Source: Thermotoga sp. KOL6 (lineage in GTDB: Bacteria; Thermotogota; Thermotogae; Thermotogales; Thermotogaceae). From it: a stretch of 45,208 nt of DNA. Below the pieces are notes generated by a model. The model searched no databases and had not been told where the DNA came from. It saw only the letters and a program-made list of their open reading frames with translations. The position numbers and the translations under genes were made by a program. The stretch is from NCBI RefSeq assembly GCF_002866025.1, contig NZ_LNDE01000005.1, positions 1-45,208 of the forward strand, written 5' to 3'. Shown here piece by piece: positions 27,491-34,524 of the stretch; the first letter of the stretch is position 1, and the number at the start of each line of letters is the position of its first letter.

Positions 27491-28465
27491 ATGGAGAGTG
27501 TTTATATTTTTTCAAGTGGAAGATTGAGGAGAAAGTCGAACACCCTATGTGTGGAAAGCGAAGGGGGAAAAAAATATATTCCCGTTGAGAATATCTTGGA
27601 TATAAAGATTTTCGGTGAAGTGGACTTCAACAAAAGATTACTAGAGTTTCTTACACAGAAAAGAATCATTCTTCACTTTTTTAACAGAGAAGGTTATTAT
27701 GTTGGCACTTACTATCCAAGGGAGTTTCTCAACAGTGGATTTCTCATACTGAGGCAGGTTGAGCACTTTCTCGATCATAAAAAAAGAATATCCATTGCTA
27801 GGAGTATAGTAATGGGTTCTTTAAATTCGATGATGAGTTTTTTGAAAGATAATAAAGTTGAGTATCGAAAATTAAAAGAGCTTTCAGAGAATCTAGAGAG
27901 TGTTAACACAGTTGAACAGCTCATGGCCATCGAAGGCAATGCAAGGGAAGAGTACTACAGCTTACTTGACAGTCTTGTAGACGAAGAAGCGTTCAGAATC
28001 AAAAAACGAACGAGAAGGCCTCCCCAGAACTATGCAAACACGTTATTAAGCTTTGGAAACTCTCTTTTGTATACAACCGTACTGAGTTTGATTTATCAAA
28101 CTCATCTCGATCCAAGAGTAGGATACTTACACGAAACGAATTTTAGAAGATTCACTTTGAATCTTGACGTCGCAGAACTCTTTAAACCTCTGATAATAGA
28201 CAAGATTGTAATATCGATGATTCGATTGAAAAGGATTCAAAAAAGGCATTTCAACAAGATATCAAATGGTTTGATGTTGAACGATGAGGGAAAAAAACTT
28301 TTCCTATCGGAATACGAGAAATTCTTGAGAAAAACAGTTCATCATAAGAAAATGAACCGTTATGTGTCTTTCAGAGGTCTGATCAAAATGGAACTTCACA
28401 GATTGGAGAAGCATCTCGTAGGAGAGCAGAATTACTCGGCTTTTTCAACTTCAATGTGGAGTTGA
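27491..28465 (+). CDS. cas1: CRISPR integrase Cas1
   Basis: Cas1 inserts new spacers at the leader end of the array. The 324 residues show the conserved metal ligands E148 (AIEGNAREEYY), H214 (VGYLHE) and D226/E229 (LNLDVAELFKPLI). Start ATG 27491 follows GAGGTGGTGA; the frame is open further upstream but that part lies over cas4. Cas2 follows after four bases. Confidence 0.97.
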   Translation: MESVYIFSSGRLRRKSNTLCVESEGGKKYIPVENILDIKIFGEVDFNKRLLEFLTQKRIILHFFNREGYYVGTYYPREFLNSGFLILRQVEHFLDHKKRISIARSIVMGSLNSMMSFLKDNKVEYRKLKELSENLESVNTVEQLMAIEGNAREEYYSLLDSLVDEEAFRIKKRTRRPPQNYANTLLSFGNSLLYTTVLSLIYQTHLDPRVGYLHETNFRRFTLNLDVAELFKPLIIDKIVISMIRLKRIQKRHFNKISNGLMLNDEGKKLFLSEYEKFLRKTVHHKKMNRYVSFRGLIKMELHRLEKHLVGEQNYSAFSTSMWS

Positions 28466-28469
28466 CAAA

Positions 28470-28733
28470 ATGTACATAATTATGGTTTATGACGTGAACG
28501 AAAAAAGGGTGGCAAAAATTCTTAAAGTTGCTAGGAAGTATTTAAACTGGGTTCAAAACTCCGTCCTCGAAGGAGAGATCTCTCCGGGAAAATTCGAGAA
28601 ATTAAAGATGGAAGTAAAACGTCTTATTGACAAAAACGAAGATTCCGTTAGATTTTACATTACGGACTCTTCGAAATTTTTCAAACTGGAGAAGATGGGG
28701 CGGGACAAATCGGAGATCGGTATCTTCTATTAA
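28470..28733 (+). CDS. cas2: CRISPR adaptation protein Cas2
   Basis: An 87-residue ferredoxin-like protein beginning MYIIMVYDVNEKRVAKILK, with the YDV strand and the conserved VLEGEIS and SVRFYITDS segments. It bridges two Cas1 dimers. Its last four bases overlap the end of the convergent AAA+ gene. It closes the I-B operon. Confidence 0.97.
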   Translation: MYIIMVYDVNEKRVAKILKVARKYLNWVQNSVLEGEISPGKFEKLKMEVKRLIDKNEDSVRFYITDSSKFFKLEKMGRDKSEIGIFY

Positions 28734-30136
28734 ATTTCGAGATCACGTTCAAGAATGATGTTTCTCTTGGCCATTTTTGCTTTTATAAGGGCGTTGTTCA
28801 GAATTTCCTCAAGCTCCCTGAAGTTGCCGGGATAGTCGTGTTTTTCTAATTTCTCGATTGCTTTCAAGCTTATATATTCAACTTCGCCGGTATTGTGTGG
28901 AGAAGTGGTCAAAACGAAACTGATCAACAGTCTGAAATCAGATTTTCTTTCATTCAAAGAGGGCAATTTTATTCTGAAGAGAAATCTCCTGTAAAGATCT
29001 GCTCTGAACAATTTTTTATCGATTGCTTCCAAAAGATCTTTGTTTGTTGCAGCTATGACTACGGTTGGAGCAAGGAAAGTTTCTAACAGACCAACGGGTC
29101 TCACTCTCCAGTCGTCAAGGTAAAGGAGCAACTTTGCTTGAGTTTTTGAGTCTATCTCCGCGATCTCATCTAAGAAGACAACGCCTCCTGCCTTGCTTAA
29201 AAATATCCCTGGATAGTCTTTGGCATCTGTATACGATCCTTCGGAGGAACCAAAAAGCTCAGTTTCAACCCATTCTTCCACGTTCAATACAGAAACCCTT
29301 GAGAAAAACTCGTTGAAATCTAGTTCTTTGATGAATCTTCTGGCCGTTTCGAACAAACTTTCCGCTATTATTCTTGCGAGAAGACTCTTTCCTGATCCAG
29401 TTGGTCCTTCTATCAAAATAGAAGGTACGACTCTGAAGCCTCTATCCTTGAATTTTTCTTCGATTTTTTTGAAGTCGTTCCAATTATGTTTGTTAGAAGA
29501 TTTCCATTTTTTCAATATTTCCAAGCGCTCTTTTAACACTTCGACCATTTCTATCTCTTTGTAGATTCTTTTCAACTCCGAGACGATGTATCTAATTTTC
29601 TCTGCCGTTTTTTGCATGGACGGATCTAGAAAGAGACTCACGAATTTCTCTTTTATTTTTCCTTCTTTCTTCTTGCTCATTACATCTTTGTATTTCCAAT
29701 CTATCCTCTTCCTCAGATCCTTCTCATTGGAGTCTTCCATAATGAGTTCTCTTATAGTTTCTTTTACTTTTGCTTCAAATCGTCCTTTTTCTTCGTACTC
29801 CACTGTGAAGTTTTTCTTGGAAAAAACTCCAGCTATTGGAAAATCAAGTAGTTTGTCTATAACCGAGGAGGGGACAGATTTCTCAACGAAGAACAAAATT
29901 TTGTCTACATCTTTTTTATTCAAAGAATCTAAAAATTCGATATTATCAACTATCAAAAGTGTTTTATCCACTCTTTGATCAAGGTTTTCTAGAATTTCCG
30001 CGTTTGCAAGTTCTGGTTTTTCAAGCTCTTTTGCAACATTAACCGTAAGATTCACCACGATTTCTTTCACCACGTTTTCCAACTCTTTGTCATTCATGTA
30101 GATTCGAATACCCACTTTCGATTTTTTTCTTGACAA
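28730..30136 (-). CDS. AAA+ ATPase of the sigma-54-activator type, without GAFTGA and without DNA-binding tail
   Basis: The 468 residues have an N-terminal Rossmann-like domain (~1-140; LLIVDNIEF, ILFFVEKS, AGVFSKKN recall a degenerate receiver domain), a helical linker, then a sigma-54-activator-type AAA+ core: GPTGSGKS 244-251, ETELFGSSEGSYTDA 291-305, VVFLDEIAEI 319-328, AATN 362-365, FRADLYRRF (Arg finger) and YPGNFRELEE 435-444. At the GAFTGA position it reads GSYTDA, so sigma-54 contact is unlikely; the protein stops after the lid, with no helix-turn-helix tail. TTG 30136 is supported by GAGGTGA; ATG 30097 is the alternative. It is the last gene of the RNA polymerase operon and likely a remodeller for it; that is inference. 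Confidence 0.88.
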   Translation of the reverse strand: MSRKKSKVGIRIYMNDKELENVVKEIVVNLTVNVAKELEKPELANAEILENLDQRVDKTLLIVDNIEFLDSLNKKDVDKILFFVEKSVPSSVIDKLLDFPIAGVFSKKNFTVEYEEKGRFEAKVKETIRELIMEDSNEKDLRKRIDWKYKDVMSKKKEGKIKEKFVSLFLDPSMQKTAEKIRYIVSELKRIYKEIEMVEVLKERLEILKKWKSSNKHNWNDFKKIEEKFKDRGFRVVPSILIEGPTGSGKSLLARIIAESLFETARRFIKELDFNEFFSRVSVLNVEEWVETELFGSSEGSYTDAKDYPGIFLSKAGGVVFLDEIAEIDSKTQAKLLLYLDDWRVRPVGLLETFLAPTVVIAATNKDLLEAIDKKLFRADLYRRFLFRIKLPSLNERKSDFRLLISFVLTTSPHNTGEVEYISLKAIEKLEKHDYPGNFRELEEILNNALIKAKMAKRNIILERDLEI

Positions 30137-30794
30137 TCTTCATCACCTCTCGTTTTTCTCTTACGTTCAGAGAAATTCCTCTCTCTTTTATGAATTCCTC
30201 AAAAATTTTTTCCAGTTTCTCATAAAAGGTGTTTGGATAATTGTCTTTTATAAATTTTATCTTGTTCTTCTGCTCTTCTAGAAAATTTACCGCAACTTCC
30301 TCCGCGTTTGGTTTCTCTTTCTTAGGCCTTCCTCCTGAAGTTGTGAAATAACTCAATGAAATTGTTTGAGACTTTTCTCTTACGGTTACTCCGAACTTTT
30401 TCAAGTTGGTTCTGGAGGATCCCTTAGAGGAAATTGTTCCTTTAATTTCCTCGAGTGTTTTTCCTTCGTTCAATTTTTGTACCACTTGGTTCATTATCTC
30501 GATCATGGTCCTATTCATAGGGTTTCTCGTAGGAAAGAAACTGTATCCTTCTTCTGTTTTCAGAATGAATCCTATCGATTGAAGGGGACGTTCGTATCCT
30601 ATGGTCTCCAAGTTATACTCGAGCTCTTTTAGGGAGGACGTTTCCCTTTCATCGTCCCAATCTGTGTCTTCTGGTTCTACCACCAGACTGTTGTCCAGTG
30701 AATCGTAAACGTCCGGTCCGATGCTTCTCGTTTTTCGTTCTTGGGATCGCTTTTGTATTTGTTCTTCTTTTCTTCTCCTTTCTCGTCCGGGCAT
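30090..30794 (-). CDS. charged 234-residue protein of unknown family, between RNA polymerase and AAA+ genes
   Basis: I do not recognise this family. The first ~25 residues are very basic (PGRERRRKEEQIQKRSQERK), the next ~30 acidic (VEPEDTDWDDERE), then a mixed domain (~65-115), a possible helix-turn-helix (KTLEEIKGTISSKGSSRTNLKKFGV) and a long helical C-terminus (~160-234). The basic/acidic tail and the position four bases after the polymerase stop suggest a nucleic-acid-binding partner or initiation factor of that polymerase, but no sigma signature is visible. Start ATG 30794 has AAGGAGGTGA upstream. Its end overlaps the AAA+ gene by 47 bases. Confidence 0.8.
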   Translation of the reverse strand: MPGRERRRKEEQIQKRSQERKTRSIGPDVYDSLDNSLVVEPEDTDWDDERETSSLKELEYNLETIGYERPLQSIGFILKTEEGYSFFPTRNPMNRTMIEIMNQVVQKLNEGKTLEEIKGTISSKGSSRTNLKKFGVTVREKSQTISLSYFTTSGGRPKKEKPNAEEVAVNFLEEQKNKIKFIKDNYPNTFYEKLEKIFEEFIKERGISLNVREKREVMKIVKKKIESGYSNLHE

Positions 30795-30798
30795 CTTT

Positions 30799-33700
30799 TC
30801 ACCTCCTTAAGTCGTAAGCGGAGAAGAGATAGGTTCTGGGATGGGTTTCAATGTAGAACTTTCCGAGTTCCGCTGCTTTCACTATGTTGTAACCGTTTCT
30901 GTAACTTATTGCCGTGAGAAAACCTCTCTTTTCCAGATTTTTTTTGGTACTCTCTTTTGGTTTCGTGCTGTGAGAGAGTTCGTTTATTAATTTCCTCTTT
31001 CCTTTTTTCAATGCCCAGAAAAGCATCTCAAAGTAGATGAATCTAACATCCAGGTAGTCAATGATACCCTTCTTTTTATTCTGGAGAGCGAGCATTTCGC
31101 GAATATCTTGGTCTTTGACCATCACCAGTTTCTTCACGAAGCTCATGAAATCAGGGGAATTCTCTATGGAGTCGAAAATATACTTTTTTATCATCGCCAT
31201 ATTAAATGGTTTTCCTGTTCCACCGGTGTGAAAGGTTTCCATTGAAAGTTGTGTGCCTCTTTCTCCTAAAGTATGTCCTGCATAGATTCCTACGAACTTT
31301 ATGTCTATTAATCGGGAAGTGGCTGGATCGAGACCGAAAGCTCTCTGAGTAAACGTGTCATTGGTGCTGTTCTCAGCGATTGGAGAGGCGATTCTCAAAT
31401 CTCTGGGATGGATTTTCAGCGTTTCTAAATCTTCCTCTCCTAAAAATTTTCGATTATCAATGTCGTAACGACCCAAAAGTGCATTTTCTAGGAGCTCCCT
31501 CTCCGCAAGCCATCGAATATCGTTAGCGGTGTATATAAGTACCCCCTCGTTTTCATTGTTTTCCTTGATTTTTATATCTCCCATTATTTCAACGAGCTCT
31601 CTGGTGAATTCTCCCGCCTTGGCAACGTGGAGTTTTTTGTCCATGAGAGTCCTTCTTGCCCTTTTGGATATGTAATCTAGGTATTCATCTAGTTCTAAAC
31701 CGTTGAGGAAGTTTCCTTTCAAATTGTCTACTCTTTCTTCGAGTTGTTTATAGTGTTTCTCGTTCCCTCTACATTTCGTTTCTTTGATGATTTTGTAGCT
31801 ACCATCGTTTTTTTCTATCTCGTACACGGTCAAAGTTAGATTTTTCTCCGTAGCTTTTTCAAGGGATGCTTTGAGTTCATTTAATGCTTTCTCGAAACCT
31901 CCCTCGAGGATCTTCTTCGATAAGTACTTTTGTGCTTCTTTTTTGTTTCGGGCTTTACCGAGGAGATACAGACCGTACACGAAATCCTGATCTATGCTCA
32001 AGGCGAGTGAACCGTTTCCGGGGGTAAAGGGAAGATTGGCGATGGTCATCTTTTCTAGCTCTGGTGATTGTCGGATGGGATAGTAAACCGCCATCGTGTC
32101 GCCGTCGAAGTCTGCATTGAAAGCTTTACATGAGAGTATTGGAAAACCTATTGCCCATTCTTCCCAAAATTTGAACTTAAAAGCGAGAATGTTATGTTTG
32201 TGCAGAGAAGGTTGTCTGTTCAGGAGAACATACTTTCCTTCTGCAAGCTGATTCATTTCTTCGATCGAAAGGTTTTCATTGTTGAAAAAGGCCCTCCCGA
32301 ATTCTGCGGGTAAATAGACGGTATCGGGCGGCAAATCCGGAGCAGGTACGATAACGCTTCTACCAGAATAAAAAAGTCTTCTTGATACCATTGCACTTCT
32401 TATGTACCCTTCTTTCTTGAACAATTTTTTGAATTGATTCGTCTTGTCACGACTGAGTGTCATCAGGAAATCGTTGAACTCTTCACTTTCTATCTTTGCC
32501 ATTCTCTCAGCGGACACTAGTCTCACGCCGTTTGTCTCGACTTTGTAAACAAAATCAACGTTACCCAAAACGTTTATGAATATGTTGAGAGCTTTGTTCA
32601 AATTTGGTGTAGGATCTCTACCGTTGTTATTGCATTTCCTGAAGATTTCAAGAGTGTCAAAAGCGTTGTGCTCAAGAAGAGTCCAAAATTCCATTTCCCC
32701 TATCTTTTGCCCACCTTTTCTTTTTCTTCCTTTGAAAGGTTGGAACGTTATAGGGCTAATCGGTGCCTCTTTGCCTATTACGTGAATCTTATCCCCAACG
32801 CTGTGATCTAGTCTCACTAAATACTGGTATCCTGCAAGTGCTTTGATCTCCTTCCCATCGAATTGCACTCGGTATCTCCCTAGATCATCCGCTCCAATCT
32901 TTTTTAATTCTTCGAGGATTCGCTGTCTTTCTTTCCGAGAGAATCTATAGTTAATATCGAAAGTGTCAGGATATTTTCCCTCCAAAACCAAGGGAGATAT
33001 CATTGTTTCATAAAGTTGGCCGAGGTTCATCCTTGTGATAACACCAAGGGGGCTCAATAACGCTTCCGCTCTCTCCCACTGACCGTTCATGTAAACTTTT
33101 GGCATCATTTCATCGGGCAGTATTTTACTAACAACACCTTTGTTTCCATATCTTCCCATTAACTTGTCTCCAATCTTCAAGGGTTTCTCTACACGAAGTG
33201 TGAATACCACTTCAATTTCGTTTTCTCCTTTCGTCTGTCTTTTAAATTGATATTTTGGGGGTAGGATTTTAAAATCCACGACGGTGGCCTCATAATAGCC
33301 TTCGTACTTCCTTTCGATGGGTGCTCCTTTTGGCGCGCCATCTTCGTAGTTTTCCAAACGAACTATGATGTCTCCTCTTTTGATTCTTTCTCCTCTTTTC
33401 ACGAGAACCTTCACTTTCGTTCTCAGTTCGTTTGGTCCTTTCTTTTTCTTTTTCGAAGCACGCCAAATGTATTCAACTTCGTTCTTTTGGCTGTAGTTCA
33501 ACTCGGTGGGAAATGTTCCGAAAAATTTCACAGAGTACTTCTCTTCTACAGCTGAAAAAAGTTTTTTAGCTAGTGACTCGCTGACGACAATTCCATCCTC
33601 GAAATTCAACCCTTTGTAAAGCATGTAAACTACAAAGGCATTGACTCCAACACTCAAGCTTTTCGGGGTTTTCACAATGGGAGGTTCAGGATTTTCAATA

Positions 33701-34524
33701 GGCATAGCTTGTTTGAGGTTCTTTGACCCCATGAGAACGCGGGCGCCATCCGAGTGGAGGATGAAGGGAATCTGTGCGGTGGCAAGGCTGAAGAGTTCTC
33801 CTTTTTCTATAGAAAGAGTTTTGGGATTGTATACGGCATTTTCCACCATGGATAGGACGAGACCTATTTTTTCTGATTCAGGTGTTTCAAAAAGGTCCAA
33901 TTTTCCTTTGTGTGAGGGATGAGGCAATCTCATCGTTTCAGGGACTTTCTCCCTTGGATAGACAACCTTCTTCATGAAGAAATTCGCCTCAATGGGATTG
34001 AATTCCTCCCAATTTTGAAAAATGGGAAGTTTCACACCATAACGTTTTGATCTGGTGGAAAAGACTGGACAGAATATGGCTCCCTTTTTTCCGTAAAGTT
34101 CGTTCAGTTTGGTTTGTAGAGATTCCTTATTTCTTTTGGAGGTGAGGTGATAAAAAATCGTGACGGCGACCGCGAAGAGATAACCCGGAGCAACTCTGAG
34201 TTTTTCGAGGTCCATGAATCTTGGTTTTTCTTCTGTTTCTTCATCCTCGTCTTCATCTGTTCCCTCTTGAAGAAAATACGGCTCTATTACGTAAGGAGTG
34301 AAGAGTTTCTCACCCAAAACTTTGTAGACATTTTCGTGCTCTGGAAAGAGGAGTGGAAAGTGTAATGTAAGATCATTGCTTTTCAGTTCAACTATGTAGG
34401 AAGAATCGCCTTCTACTTTTGACACAGGTGTTAGGTTCACAGTATCAACTTGTGCATTAAATTTATTCGAGAAATGTTTCAAAAGGTTTTTGACAACTTC
34501 CAAAGAGAAATCAATTCCTTTCAT
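30799..34524 (-). CDS. single-chain DNA-directed-type RNA polymerase (fused beta and beta-prime cores)
   Basis: This 1241-residue protein joins compact beta and beta-prime cores in one chain. Beta-type motifs in order: ETPESEKIGLV (213-223), MGSKNLKQAMP (265-275), GLNFEDGIVVSE (305-316), GDKLMGRYGNKGVVSKI (452-468, conserved Lys 454 and 462), SPLGVITRMNLGQ (491-503), GGQKIGEMEFW (604-614). Beta-prime-type motifs: SRRLFYSGRSVIVP (714-727), NRQPSLHKHNILAF (769-782), the catalytic NADFDGDTMAV (803-813; D805, D807, D809) and a trigger loop LGERGTQLSMETFHTGG (1086-1102). Normal bacterial beta plus beta-prime total about 2,900 residues. I see no zinc-ribbon Cys sets, no clamp-helix motif and no beta-prime-type insertions. 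Start ATG 34524 follows GAGGTGATA and overlaps the CARF-HD gene by 14 bases. Confidence 0.95.
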   Translation of the reverse strand: MKGIDFSLEVVKNLLKHFSNKFNAQVDTVNLTPVSKVEGDSSYIVELKSNDLTLHFPLLFPEHENVYKVLGEKLFTPYVIEPYFLQEGTDEDEDEETEEKPRFMDLEKLRVAPGYLFAVAVTIFYHLTSKRNKESLQTKLNELYGKKGAIFCPVFSTRSKRYGVKLPIFQNWEEFNPIEANFFMKKVVYPREKVPETMRLPHPSHKGKLDLFETPESEKIGLVLSMVENAVYNPKTLSIEKGELFSLATAQIPFILHSDGARVLMGSKNLKQAMPIENPEPPIVKTPKSLSVGVNAFVVYMLYKGLNFEDGIVVSESLAKKLFSAVEEKYSVKFFGTFPTELNYSQKNEVEYIWRASKKKKKGPNELRTKVKVLVKRGERIKRGDIIVRLENYEDGAPKGAPIERKYEGYYEATVVDFKILPPKYQFKRQTKGENEIEVVFTLRVEKPLKIGDKLMGRYGNKGVVSKILPDEMMPKVYMNGQWERAEALLSPLGVITRMNLGQLYETMISPLVLEGKYPDTFDINYRFSRKERQRILEELKKIGADDLGRYRVQFDGKEIKALAGYQYLVRLDHSVGDKIHVIGKEAPISPITFQPFKGRKRKGGQKIGEMEFWTLLEHNAFDTLEIFRKCNNNGRDPTPNLNKALNIFINVLGNVDFVYKVETNGVRLVSAERMAKIESEEFNDFLMTLSRDKTNQFKKLFKKEGYIRSAMVSRRLFYSGRSVIVPAPDLPPDTVYLPAEFGRAFFNNENLSIEEMNQLAEGKYVLLNRQPSLHKHNILAFKFKFWEEWAIGFPILSCKAFNADFDGDTMAVYYPIRQSPELEKMTIANLPFTPGNGSLALSIDQDFVYGLYLLGKARNKKEAQKYLSKKILEGGFEKALNELKASLEKATEKNLTLTVYEIEKNDGSYKIIKETKCRGNEKHYKQLEERVDNLKGNFLNGLELDEYLDYISKRARRTLMDKKLHVAKAGEFTRELVEIMGDIKIKENNENEGVLIYTANDIRWLAERELLENALLGRYDIDNRKFLGEEDLETLKIHPRDLRIASPIAENSTNDTFTQRAFGLDPATSRLIDIKFVGIYAGHTLGERGTQLSMETFHTGGTGKPFNMAMIKKYIFDSIENSPDFMSFVKKLVMVKDQDIREMLALQNKKKGIIDYLDVRFIYFEMLFWALKKGKRKLINELSHSTKPKESTKKNLEKRGFLTAISYRNGYNIVKAAELGKFYIETHPRTYLFSAYDLRR

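Noticed and set aside
30799-34524. The possibility that the polymerase gene is a misassembled piece of the host rpoB-rpoC or a pseudogene
   Set aside because: The frame is intact, motifs diverge clearly from bacterial rpoB/rpoC, size is less than half, and it overlaps neighbours with proper ribosome sites.
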